From NCBI GenBank assembly GCA_948566455.1, contig CAOYQO010000010.1, positions 1-64,000 of the forward strand: a DNA stretch of 64,000 bases, written 5' to 3'. Position numbers and translations under genes: made by a program. The stretch's first letter is position 1; every line of letters starts with the position of its first letter. Origin of the DNA: an uncultured Phocaeicola sp. (GTDB taxonomy: Bacteria > Bacteroidota > Bacteroidia > Bacteroidales > Bacteroidaceae). Of the stretch, positions 54,781 through 63,019 are shown in pieces. Under the pieces are notes generated by a model. The model did not search any database. It saw only the letters and a program-made list of their open reading frames with translations, and was not told where the DNA came from.

Positions 54781-57700
54781 ATGAAGAAAACCTTATTCAT
54801 GCTTTTTTGCCTGTTATGCTCCATAGGAGCCATGGCACAAAAGAAAACAATCACGGGTGTGGTCACAGACGCCACAGGTGAAGCGGTTATTGGCGCCAGT
54901 ATTGTAGAAACAGGCACCACGAATGGTACAGTTACCGACTTAGATGGTAATTTTACACTTTCCGTAGCCAACGATGGCAGTATCAGAGTATCATTTGTCG
55001 GTTATCAGACACAAACTTTAAGCGTAAAGGGAAAGTCAACTTTTAAAATAGCATTGAAAGAAGACTCAGAAATGCTCCAAGAAGTTGTTGTAACCGGATA
55101 TGGCGGCAAACAGTTGCGCACAAAAGTAACCAACTCCATTTCCAAGGTAAAAGAAGAAACATTAAAACAAGGACTTTATTCCAATCCGGCACAAGCCTTA
55201 TCAGGAGCCGTGGCAGGTCTGTCCGTCAGCCAGACTTCCGGTAATCCGGGAGCAGCTCCTACCTTGGTACTTCGAGGAGGTACTAATTTTGACGGTTCAG
55301 GTTCACCTTTAATCCTGGTAGACGGCCAAGTACGCGGTTCTTTAAGTGACATCAACCCGGCCGATATTGAATCCATGGAAGTATTAAAAGATGCCGGAGC
55401 CACCGCCATCTATGGCGCCCGAGCCAATGACGGTGTAGTACTAGTCACTACCAAACGAGGCAAAGAGGGAAGTACACGTGTAGAGCTTTCGGCCAAACTA
55501 GGCTGGAACTACTTCCACAACTCTTATAACTTTATGAATGCGCGTGATTACATTTACTGGATGCGCACTGGTTACATGAATGCTTACACGGGAGACATGA
55601 AACATCCGGACGGATCGGCCGTACAAGGATGGTCTTCACTGACCGGTCTGACCGGTGCCACTCCTTATGGAACAGGCAACAAATATTGGGCAGATGATGA
55701 CAAGACAATCCCGCTGAATGGAAACGAAAACAGCCAGGCTATATGGAGTACCATGAAATATTCGGACGATCTGGCTTTCCTGCTCAACCAAGGATGGGAA
55801 ACCATGACTGATCCTATTTATGGAGACCAACTGATTTTCAAGAATACAGATATAGCGGATTTCAATATCAATTCCCCATCTTTCTCACAAGACTACAACC
55901 TGAGTGTAAGCGGAGGAAATGAAAAGGGAAACTACTATGCAGGTTTGGGATACAACCATAGTGAAGGTACAGCCGTAGGAAACAAGTACCAACGTATCAC
56001 TTTCACATTCAATGCCGATTACAAGCTGAAACCATGGTTAACCTCCAACTCCAGCTTCAACTTTGCAGATGCAACCTGGAACGATCTTCCTCCTACCCAA
56101 AGCGCAGAAGCCAACTACTTCTCACGCGTTTTATCATTACCTCCCACTTTCCGTGGATATAATGCTGACGGTGAAATGCTTTTGGGACCCAATTCAGGCG
56201 ACGGAAACCAACAAATCAATTTTGACAAGTTTGTCCGTGACAACAATACAGACAAGTTCACCATGAACCAATCTTTTACCGCAGATATCATGAAAGGACT
56301 CTCATTAAAAGTGAACGCCATCTGGTTCTATTCAGAAGAAAAATATGAAGCTTTCAACAAAGATTATTTATCTTCTCCCGGAAACTGGGTAACCTCACAC
56401 AGCACCTCGGCTTCCTACGGACGCACATTGGACCAAACTTATAATGCAGTGTTAAACTACAACTATCAAATAAACAAAGACCACTATCTGGATGCCATGG
56501 CCGGCTTCAAGTACTACGACTCATATTATAAAGGTTTCAGTGCCTCAGGATCGGGAGCTCCCAGTGACGCTTTCGGCGATTTGGAATATACCAGTGATGA
56601 CAAAGGCAAACGCAGCATAGACTCCTCACACAGCCGCCAGCGTATCATGTCATTCTTCGGTCGTGTAAATTATGATTACCAGTCAAAATACTTGCTGTCT
56701 TTTGTTCTAAGACGGGACGGCTACTCCAAACTGGCCAAAGACAACCGCTGGGGTGTCTTCCCCGGAGTATCTACCGGATGGGTGTTCTCCAAAGAAAAAT
56801 TTGCCAGTGAATGGGCCGATATCATCTCATTCGGTAAATTGCGTGCCAGCTTCGGTCTGAATGGTAATGTAAACAAAGATTTTGTAGGAAACTACACAGT
56901 ACAAGGTGCTTATGCAGGCAGCAAATACAACGGCAACGCTTACTTCCTGTTAAACAACCTTCCTAATCCCTACTTGAAATGGGAGAAGTCAAGAACTTTC
57001 GAAATCGGTCTGGATCTAGGCTTTCTGGCCAACCGCATCAATGCCAATTTGACTTACTACAACCGACTGACCAGTGACAAGTATGCCAACATCACCATCC
57101 CGTCTACTTCGGGTGTTTCTTCCTTTACCTCCAACAACGGTAAGTTCCAGAACCAAGGCTTTGAATTCGAACTGGCATTCAAAGTTATCGACTCCAAAGA
57201 CTGGAAATGGAATCTGAACTGGAACGGCGCATTAAATAAAAACAAAGTAGTGGCATTGCCCGACAACGGTCTGGAAAGAAACCGTCAAAATGCATTTCAA
57301 GTATATACCGGACGCCAGCTGGAGGACGGAAGCTATGAAAAAGCATGGGTAGGCGGTTATCAGGAAGGACAATGCCCAGGTGATTTGTACATGTTCGTAG
57401 CCGAAGGAATCTATCGTTCCGAAGATGAAATACCAGGAGGACTGATCGACTTGTCAAGTGGTAACAACGGCTCAAGCAACCGTCCCCTTTACGGAGGTGA
57501 GGAAGGATATAACAAACTGACAGCCAATCAGAAAGCGAATTCTCTCCGCATCCAGCCGGGTGATGTGAAATGGAAGGATGTAAACGGTGACGGCATCATC
57601 GACAATTACGACATGGTGAAAGTGGGCAACACTGTACCCAAATGGACAGGAGGTATCAATACTTCAGTCACCTGGAAAGACCTTACTTTATCAGCACGTT

Positions 57701-58122
57701 TTGACTATGCGCTTGGTTTCAAAGCGGTAGACTGGAAAACCATGTGGATCATGTCTTGCGCACAAGGTACTTATAACACCATTGCGGAAACCCACGACAC
57801 CTGGTCACCCGAAAATCCCGGTGCACAATATCCTACTTATGTATGGGCCGACCAGTTGGGCAAGCGCAATTACTGTCGTCAATCCTCCATGTTTGCCTAC
57901 AACGGTAACTATCTGTCTTTCCGTGAAATAGCCTTGTCATATAATCTGCCAAGCAACTGGGTGCGCAAAGCAGGACTAGGCTCAGTCATGCTCTCGGTAA
58001 CCGGTCAGAACCTGGGTTACCTGACAGAAGCCAAACATTTATTCTCTCCGGAAAAGACAGACAACAATGGTGGATACCCATTGCCCCGCACTGTCATTCT
58101 CGGCGTAAACGTTTCTTTCTAA
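54781..58122 (+). CDS. SusC-like TonB-dependent transporter (third SusC)
   Basis: A 1113-residue outer membrane importer: signal peptide (1-20, GAMAQ), carboxypeptidase-like domain (KTITGVVTDATGEAVIGASIVETGTTNGTVTD), the EVVVTGYGG block, plug (GLSVSQTSGNPGAAPTLVLRGGTNFDGSGSPLILVDG) and barrel ending with VNVSF. It has no STN domain, so no sigma/anti-sigma signalling. It is followed by its SusD partner after 21 bp. There is no regulator or glycosidase beside the pair, so the substrate is open; a role with the upstream dehydrogenase and creatininase genes is only a guess. Confidence 0.95.
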   Translation: MKKTLFMLFCLLCSIGAMAQKKTITGVVTDATGEAVIGASIVETGTTNGTVTDLDGNFTLSVANDGSIRVSFVGYQTQTLSVKGKSTFKIALKEDSEMLQEVVVTGYGGKQLRTKVTNSISKVKEETLKQGLYSNPAQALSGAVAGLSVSQTSGNPGAAPTLVLRGGTNFDGSGSPLILVDGQVRGSLSDINPADIESMEVLKDAGATAIYGARANDGVVLVTTKRGKEGSTRVELSAKLGWNYFHNSYNFMNARDYIYWMRTGYMNAYTGDMKHPDGSAVQGWSSLTGLTGATPYGTGNKYWADDDKTIPLNGNENSQAIWSTMKYSDDLAFLLNQGWETMTDPIYGDQLIFKNTDIADFNINSPSFSQDYNLSVSGGNEKGNYYAGLGYNHSEGTAVGNKYQRITFTFNADYKLKPWLTSNSSFNFADATWNDLPPTQSAEANYFSRVLSLPPTFRGYNADGEMLLGPNSGDGNQQINFDKFVRDNNTDKFTMNQSFTADIMKGLSLKVNAIWFYSEEKYEAFNKDYLSSPGNWVTSHSTSASYGRTLDQTYNAVLNYNYQINKDHYLDAMAGFKYYDSYYKGFSASGSGAPSDAFGDLEYTSDDKGKRSIDSSHSRQRIMSFFGRVNYDYQSKYLLSFVLRRDGYSKLAKDNRWGVFPGVSTGWVFSKEKFASEWADIISFGKLRASFGLNGNVNKDFVGNYTVQGAYAGSKYNGNAYFLLNNLPNPYLKWEKSRTFEIGLDLGFLANRINANLTYYNRLTSDKYANITIPSTSGVSSFTSNNGKFQNQGFEFELAFKVIDSKDWKWNLNWNGALNKNKVVALPDNGLERNRQNAFQVYTGRQLEDGSYEKAWVGGYQEGQCPGDLYMFVAEGIYRSEDEIPGGLIDLSSGNNGSSNRPLYGGEEGYNKLTANQKANSLRIQPGDVKWKDVNGDGIIDNYDMVKVGNTVPKWTGGINTSVTWKDLTLSARFDYALGFKAVDWKTMWIMSCAQGTYNTIAETHDTWSPENPGAQYPTYVWADQLGKRNYCRQSSMFAYNGNYLSFREIALSYNLPSNWVRKAGLGSVMLSVTGQNLGYLTEAKHLFSPEKTDNNGGYPLPRTVILGVNVSF

Positions 58123-58143
58123 ACTTATAAACTCTAACAGATT

Positions 58144-59709
58144 ATGAAAAAAATATTCTATATCCTTTCAATATGTGTGATGACCATTCTCCAACCGTCC
58201 TGTGACGCACTGGATCTGGCACCGGAAGATTATTATGGAGCCGGAAATTTCTGGAAAGAAGCTTCCCAGCCCAAAGCATTCATGTTGGGTCTGCACGCCC
58301 AATTAAGAAGTTACTATGACATGTTCTACACCTTGGGCGAACTCCGCGGCGGCACACAACGTGTGGGCACCTCCTCGCTGAACACCAGCTTGAACTATGC
58401 CGATATCCGGTCACAGAATATCTCGGAAGATATTCCCGGCATATCCAATTGGAACGGGCTATACTCTCCCATCATGCAAGTAAACCATTTTATCCAAGAA
58501 GTAGAAAATGGGTGTACGTTTCTGGATGATGCAACCCGGAGCCGGTACTTGGGACAAGCGTATGGCATGAGAGCCCTGTATTACTTCATGCTATACAGAA
58601 CTTTCGGGGGAGTACCTCTCATCACCAAAGTAGATATACTGGACGGCAAACCATCGGCAGACAAATTCTATGTGGAGCGCGCCACACCCGAAGCCACCAT
58701 GGAGTTTATCAAAGCGGATATTAATAAATCCGAAAACTATTTCGGAAATAACACCTCTTTTGATGCATACGACTGGTCACGCTATGCCACTTTGATGCTT
58801 AAAGCAGAAATCTATATGTGGGCAGCGAAAGTATCCATCACCGGATTCACAGCAACCGGGGCAACCGATTTACAGACTGCCAAGACTGCCTTATCCGGGA
58901 TCATAGGACATTTTGAATTAATGGACAACTTTGCCTCCATCTTCTCATGCGACAATAAAAAGAACACTGAAATTATTTTCGCCATGCCGTTTATAGAAGG
59001 TGAGGCCAGCAATGACGGAGGCAGATTCCTTTATCAGGATGCTGTATTTCTGGGGCAAGCATATGGTCGTAACGGTAAGGTGATTGAAAAAGATACCTTA
59101 AACTTGAAAGGTACCGGTGGAGTATTCCGTGACGAGTACACTGAAGATTTCTGGAAAACGTTCAAAGAAGGAGACAGCCGCCGTGATGCCACATTCATGG
59201 AGTATTACATGAAAAATGATAATGGCACGCTCAGCGAATTCGGATGCGTAATGAAAAAACGTATAGGTACAATCAATTCCAATGACAACCGCATCTATAT
59301 TTCGGACATCCCCGTTTACCGCTATGCCGATGCGTTACTGATGATGGCGGAAATTGAAAACGGATTGAACAACCCTTGCGCTTCGTATATCAACGAAGTA
59401 CGCAAACGTGCATACGGAGACACCTTTGAAGAAAACAAATACACGGAAGGCAGCTATGCGGAAAATGAACTAGCCATTTTGCAGGAACGGGACAAAGAGT
59501 TTGTCAGTGAAGGCAAGCGCTGGTTTGACGTATTGCGTATGCACGATGCATCCGGACGTTCTTTGGTCTTTTCTGCCAATGCCAACTATCCGGGCACAAA
59601 TCCTATCCTCGGTACAGAAGAAGCATATAAAATGCTTTGGCCGGTTAATATCGGTACTTTGAATGTGAATCCGTTATTAACTCAAACTCCGGGATACGGG
59701 AAAAAATAA
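58144..59709 (+). CDS. SusD-like lipoprotein (third SusD)
   Basis: A 521-residue SusD/RagB protein with lipobox QPSC (Cys20), the N-terminal DALDLAPEDYYG, helical TPR-like core (YLGQAYGMRALYYFMLYRTFGGVPLI) and the conserved C-terminal block LQERDKEFVSEGKRWFDVLRM, ending TPGYGKK. It binds the substrate of the adjacent SusC. A terminator follows after about 50 bp. Confidence 0.95.
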   Translation: MKKIFYILSICVMTILQPSCDALDLAPEDYYGAGNFWKEASQPKAFMLGLHAQLRSYYDMFYTLGELRGGTQRVGTSSLNTSLNYADIRSQNISEDIPGISNWNGLYSPIMQVNHFIQEVENGCTFLDDATRSRYLGQAYGMRALYYFMLYRTFGGVPLITKVDILDGKPSADKFYVERATPEATMEFIKADINKSENYFGNNTSFDAYDWSRYATLMLKAEIYMWAAKVSITGFTATGATDLQTAKTALSGIIGHFELMDNFASIFSCDNKKNTEIIFAMPFIEGEASNDGGRFLYQDAVFLGQAYGRNGKVIEKDTLNLKGTGGVFRDEYTEDFWKTFKEGDSRRDATFMEYYMKNDNGTLSEFGCVMKKRIGTINSNDNRIYISDIPVYRYADALLMMAEIENGLNNPCASYINEVRKRAYGDTFEENKYTEGSYAENELAILQERDKEFVSEGKRWFDVLRMHDASGRSLVFSANANYPGTNPILGTEEAYKMLWPVNIGTLNVNPLLTQTPGYGKK

Positions 59710-59758
59710 GCCAAATCCTCCTGTTTAGTTTTCAAGACAGATGTTTTAACATAGAAAA

Positions 59759-59788
59759 ATAAAGGTGTGTCGTGAGATACACCTTTAT
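59759..59788 (+). terminator. Terminator of the third SusC/SusD operon
   Basis: ATAAAGGTGT (59759-59768) pairs perfectly with ACACCTTTAT (59779-59788), 10-nt loop, followed by TCATTATG. The T tract is weak, but the stem and position fit a terminator. Confidence 0.65.
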
Positions 59789-59837
59789 TCATTATGCATA
59801 TAGTTGATAAAACATCAATAACACAGAAAATCAATAA

Positions 59838-59931
59838 CTATTTCCGTTCTTTTGAAAGTTCCTCCAATGTTTTTTCCTCGTACCTGCAAATCGCCTCCTT
59901 ATAATCCTCGGAAATCAATTTCGGTTCTTTG
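59838..59931 (-). pseudogene. Displaced 3' end of the thioesterase gene (copy A of 83-bp direct repeat)
   Basis: Bases 59849-59931 are identical to 62459-62541, the last coding part of the thioesterase gene. Here the reading frame continues on the minus strand as EELSKERK and stops at 59840-59838, whereas the complete gene at 62454 ends EELSKG. This is therefore probably the original 3' end, separated from the gene body by the 2.5-kb insert. Confidence 0.85.
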
Positions 59932-60058
59932 TTTCTGTTAAATCAGTCTGATATATCTTTTTTAAGTTTAGTCACTTCAAAGAAAAAACTATCCGACTGA
60001 TATGAAAACCTCATAAGAAAAATATTTCAGAGATTTTTAAACAGGCTATCAAAATATA

Positions 60059-60089
60059 TTTGATATAATAAAATTTTAATGTACATTTG
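60059..60089 (+). promoter_or_regulatory. Promoter of the peptide operon
   Basis: TTTG at 60059-60062 and TACATTTG at 60082-60089 are 19 bp apart, a good match to the Bacteroidetes -33/-7 promoter, 38 bp before the peptide start codon. Confidence 0.7.
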
Positions 60090-60127
60090 TGAAGTTAACT
60101 ATATACTAACCTTTAAAAGCAAATCTT

Positions 60128-60394
60128 ATGAAAAACAAATCACTTTTTTTAGTCCTAGTCATTCTTTGTTTGACTAGCGTAGAGATCTATTCTTCCCGAC
60201 AAGAATTAAAGTTTGACGCACCTCTTCCGAGCAACACAGAAAACGGAAATGCTCGCAGTGATTACGGACCTCCCGGTGAAGGAGATAAATGCTGGTATTT
60301 CGATGGAGCGTCTTCTTGTGTAAATTTTTCATTCAATAATTGTTATGAAGACCCAAACCAAAGGTGCGGAAGAGATGAAGGAGCTCCCAATTAA
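60128..60394 (+). CDS. Small secreted cysteine-rich peptide (unknown family)
   Basis: An 88-residue protein. Residues 1-23 form a signal or leader with a hydrophobic core (SLFLVLVILCLTSVEIYSS). The rest is short and polar, with four cysteines after the leader (Cys55, 64, 72, 80), an acidic/Gly-Pro stretch (SDYGPPGEGDK) and the aromatic run CWYFDG. The size, leader and neighbours recall small Bacteroidales exported peptides such as the NVEALA group, but that group's motif is not present and I cannot place the family. The four cysteines could form two disulfides; a CxxC lipoprotein is encoded in the same operon. It is the first gene after a good promoter and is followed by a hairpin, as expected for a product made in excess of the downstream genes. 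Confidence 0.7.
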   Translation: MKNKSLFLVLVILCLTSVEIYSSRQELKFDAPLPSNTENGNARSDYGPPGEGDKCWYFDGASSCVNFSFNNCYEDPNQRCGRDEGAPN

Positions 60395-60418
60395 TTTAAC
60401 CGACTAGCAAATCATTCC

Positions 60419-60493
60419 ATAGGGTATTTAAGATCTTTCCTATTCATAATTAGTTGATCCAATCTACAAACTGAAGATAATTAAATACCCTAT
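60419..60493 (+). terminator. Hairpin between the peptide gene and the next gene (possible attenuator)
   Basis: ATAGGGTATTTAA (60419-60431) pairs with TTAAATACCCTAT (60481-60493), a perfect 13-bp stem with a 49-nt loop. It closes 16 bp before the DUF4221-like start codon. It lacks a long T run, so partial termination, RNA processing or translational control of the downstream gene are all possible. Confidence 0.5.
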
Positions 60494-60509
60494 ATTTAAT
60501 CTATAGTGT

Positions 60510-61664
60510 ATGAAATATTTTTTGTATATCTTCACTTATCTGCTTCTAGGAGCATCATGTTCATCTCCTTCTCGTCCAATAGACTATGGTACAGAATTAA
60601 CAGCTACAGACTCCATCTGCCTGTCTATAGATGAACATACACATTATGAAAGCAAATCTATATTCCAATTTGAAGAAAACGGACATGAGTATCTTTCCTT
60701 TTTGAATGAAAAAGCAAGCTATAAAGTTCATATCTATGATTTGGATACCAAACAAGTTATTAAAACAATTCATCTACAAAAAGAGGGGAGAAATGCAATG
60801 CCATCAACTAATGGCTGTTTTCCACTTAGCTCAAAGCATTTTTTAATTACAACTTGGAATGGAGTTTTTGGAATTATCAATGAAAAAGGAGAAGTGGAAA
60901 ATAAGAATAGCTTTTGGAAAGACAGCGTAAACTTTCATGCTTTCGACCACATTTGTTGCATGAGTTATACATATCGACCTGCCATAATTAAGGATTCTAT
61001 TTTATATTTCAGTCAATCATTATTAAAATATCCCCGTAAAAAAGATGAATGGGATAAAATACCCATATTTGCTTATGCAGACCTTCATAAAAAAAAACTA
61101 GGGTGGACAGAACTACGATACCCATCTATTTTTAACAAAGATGAGATAGACTACATTCTGTATGACCCTGAAATCAGTTACACATATACAGGTAAAGAAG
61201 TTGTTGTTTCACTGGGACAATATGACAGCATATTTGTATCTTCTGATTTCAAACATAAAAAAGCGTATAATGCTAAAAGCCATTATCTGCCCCACGTGCG
61301 TCCAGTCTCCCAAAATTTACAAATTGATTTATTCAAAACCATACATGACAGAGGATTACAGCCCCATTACCACCACTTGATGTATGATAAATACCGAAAA
61401 GTATTCTATCGGTTTGCCTTAATGCCGGATGATAATATAAAACCATTCTCCAACAATCCGCATCAAAGTTTCTCCATCATCATTCTAAACAAAGACTATG
61501 AAATTATTGGTGAAACAAAATTTCCCGGCAACACCTATGCCCATCACTTGTGCTTCGTAGGTAAAAAAGGCCTGTATATTTCAGAGAATAATGAAAACAA
61601 CCCTCAGTTTGATGAAAACAAGCTAGTGTTCAGGTGTTTCACACTTCAAGGCCGGAAAAAATGA
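60510..61664 (+). CDS. DUF4221-like beta-propeller lipoprotein
   Basis: A 384-residue lipoprotein with lipobox LGASC (Cys17) after a 16-residue signal. The sequence has the repeated beta-strand pattern of a propeller (YKVHIYDLDTKQVIKTIHL; FLITTWNGVFGIINEKGEVENKNSFW; FSIIILNKDYEIIGETKF), and length and layout fit the DUF4221 family of Bacteroidetes. Its function is unknown to me. The gene overlaps the next by ATGA (ATG 61661, TGA 61662-61664), so the two are co-translated. It probably recognises, anchors or exports the small peptide from the periplasmic or surface side; this is inferred from position only. Confidence 0.65.
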   Translation: MKYFLYIFTYLLLGASCSSPSRPIDYGTELTATDSICLSIDEHTHYESKSIFQFEENGHEYLSFLNEKASYKVHIYDLDTKQVIKTIHLQKEGRNAMPSTNGCFPLSSKHFLITTWNGVFGIINEKGEVENKNSFWKDSVNFHAFDHICCMSYTYRPAIIKDSILYFSQSLLKYPRKKDEWDKIPIFAYADLHKKKLGWTELRYPSIFNKDEIDYILYDPEISYTYTGKEVVVSLGQYDSIFVSSDFKHKKAYNAKSHYLPHVRPVSQNLQIDLFKTIHDRGLQPHYHHLMYDKYRKVFYRFALMPDDNIKPFSNNPHQSFSIIILNKDYEIIGETKFPGNTYAHHLCFVGKKGLYISENNENNPQFDENKLVFRCFTLQGRKK

Positions 61665-62389
61665 AGAAAAAGAACTACTCAATCATTCTATGTGGAGGAC
61701 TGTTCCTGGCAAGCTGTATGTCCAATAATGACAAATGCCTTCAAAAACTGTTTGATGAAGTCGGAGTTGAGAAATCACAAATCCACAATGCCACCCACCT
61801 TGTTACCATATTGGGTAATGGTTGCAAAGGATGCATACACAAAGCTCTGTCAGAAATACATAACTCGACCGATACTATTTATATAATTGCATGTAAAAGT
61901 AAAAAGACTTTCAATTTAATTGCCAATAAAAATATAGATGACTACTCCAATGTATACCTAGACACTAAATCCATATTAGTGGAATTGGATATGGCTAAAA
62001 ACACACCTAGAGTCTACCTTTTAAATAATGGTAAATATGTGTCGCACTCTTTTTATGGAAATGAATCTCCCAGCGAAGAAGCGAACACCACCATTACATT
62101 CAACACAAATGAGATAGATTTAGGCAAAATCAGCCGCACGGAAAAGGCAAAAATCAAATTCACAATATGGAATACAGGGAAGAACATAGTAAGAATCAGT
62201 CATATAGATCTTTCATGCGAATGTTTGAATATTGAAAATGAAATTACTGAAATAAATCCGGGAGACAGCACTTGTCTGAATATCATTTTCCATCCCGATG
62301 ACATAGGAAAGTTTCAAAGAGAAATTTTATTATATGGTAATTTTGACTCATCTCCCAAACTTTTAACCATTACAGGAGAATGCTTTTAA
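61661..62389 (+). CDS. Lipoprotein with CxxC thioredoxin-like motif and DUF1573 domain
   Basis: A 242-residue lipoprotein starting at ATG 61661 (the frame opens at 61634, but only MKKKNYS.. gives a signal with lipobox LASC, Cys19). The N-terminal half has a Cys-Lys-Gly-Cys pair (Cys55-Cys58, in LGNGCKGCIHK) in the position expected for a redox-active or metal-binding site. The C-terminal half (about 135-240) is a DUF1573 immunoglobulin-like domain (EIDLGKISRTEKAKIKFTIWNTG .. SCECLNIENEITEINPGDS). A secreted CxxC protein could form or reshuffle disulfides in the four-cysteine peptide made from the same operon. The identification of a true thioredoxin fold is tentative. Confidence 0.65.
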   Translation: MKKKNYSIILCGGLFLASCMSNNDKCLQKLFDEVGVEKSQIHNATHLVTILGNGCKGCIHKALSEIHNSTDTIYIIACKSKKTFNLIANKNIDDYSNVYLDTKSILVELDMAKNTPRVYLLNNGKYVSHSFYGNESPSEEANTTITFNTNEIDLGKISRTEKAKIKFTIWNTGKNIVRISHIDLSCECLNIENEITEINPGDSTCLNIIFHPDDIGKFQREILLYGNFDSSPKLLTITGECF

Positions 62390-62403
62390 TAAAATAATAC
62401 AAT

Positions 62404-62439
62404 CTCGCTATAAATAACGTCCTAGCTATTTATAGCGAG
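62404..62439. terminator. Hairpin at the end of the peptide operon
   Basis: CTCGCTATAAATA (62404-62416) pairs perfectly with TATTTATAGCGAG (62427-62439), 10-nt loop, 14 bp after the lipoprotein stop and 15 bp before the thioesterase stop. It is symmetrical and could terminate both convergent transcripts, though no strong T run follows. Confidence 0.6.
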
Positions 62440-62453
62440 TATATCATCTATGG

Positions 62454-62897
62454 CTACCCTTTTGAAAGTTCCTCCAATGTTTTTTCCTCGTACCTGCAAA
62501 TCGCCTCCTTATAATCCTCGGAAATCAATTTCGGTTCTTTGGTAGCCAGGTCATAACCTACCATCACCGTGCGGCACTCACACTTCACCTCATGGGTATC
62601 CGTAGTCACGGCACGCTGCAACAAGGTAAAACTCTTATGCCCCAAATGTACCACAGCCGTTTCTATCACCAGATGATCCGAGAAAAATACCGGCATAAAG
62701 AAGTTTGCATTGATATTGGCTACCACAATAGCCAGCTTGCTCCAGTCGGCACTGCCTAATACATCTTTTATATAAGTAGTCTTTGCCAAATCGTACAAAG
62801 AAAAGTAAACTGAATTGTTCATATGACCAAACTGGTCCACATCGCTGAATCGTATCTGCACCGGCATAGTATGCCTGAATTTTATATCCTCTGCCAT
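62454..62897 (-). CDS. Acyl-CoA thioesterase, hotdog fold
   Basis: A 147-residue cytoplasmic hotdog protein of the 4-hydroxybenzoyl-CoA thioesterase type. The active-site motif is in IRFSDVDQFGHMNNSVYFSLY, with Asp19 of DVDQFGH as the expected catalytic residue. It would hydrolyse an acyl-CoA; the acyl group is unknown. A -7 box TATATTTG lies at 62927-62920. Its last 28 codons lie within the 83-bp duplicated segment, and the protein ends EELSKG, while the displaced copy at 59838-59931 encodes EELSKERK; the insert has therefore replaced only the final three residues and the enzyme should still work. Confidence 0.9.
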   Translation of the reverse strand: MAEDIKFRHTMPVQIRFSDVDQFGHMNNSVYFSLYDLAKTTYIKDVLGSADWSKLAIVVANINANFFMPVFFSDHLVIETAVVHLGHKSFTLLQRAVTTDTHEVKCECRTVMVGYDLATKEPKLISEDYKEAICRYEEKTLEELSKG

Positions 62898-62919
62898 AGT
62901 TAAGCTTATTAAAATCGTT

Positions 62920-62927
62920 CAAATATA
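62920..62927 (-). promoter_or_regulatory. -7 box of the thioesterase gene
   Basis: The minus strand reads TATATTTG (TAnnTTTG), 23 bp before the start codon. Confidence 0.5.
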
Positions 62928-62969
62928 ACACTTTTCCCAGTAATTGAACCCTAAATGACAGATTATTCT

Positions 62970-62977
62970 TAATTTTG
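62970..62977 (+). promoter_or_regulatory. -7 box of the metY gene
   Basis: TAATTTTG matches TAnnTTTG, 43 bp before the ATG at 63020. The 122-bp gap to the thioesterase gene shows no riboswitch-like structure that I can support. Confidence 0.45.
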
Positions 62978-63019
62978 CTGCGAAATAAATGAATATGTAA
63001 TTTTAATAACAATATAAAC

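Larger units (their letters stand above)
59849..62541. mobile_element. 2.5-kb insert bounded by an 83-bp perfect direct repeat
   Basis: Identical 83-bp copies lie at 59849-59931 and 62459-62541, 2610 bp apart in the same orientation. Between them is a complete AT-rich transcription unit: promoter, three genes, two hairpins. The right copy completes the thioesterase gene with a substitute tail, the left copy is the displaced original tail. Duplicating a gene's 3' end while keeping the gene intact is how integrative elements behave, but no integrase, transposase or terminal repeat is present, so the element would need help in trans or arose by recombination. Confidence 0.65.

Noticed and set aside
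60128..60394. Assignment of the small peptide to the NVEALA family
   Set aside because: Size and neighbours are similar, but the defining NVEALA motif and the usual N-terminal pattern are absent.
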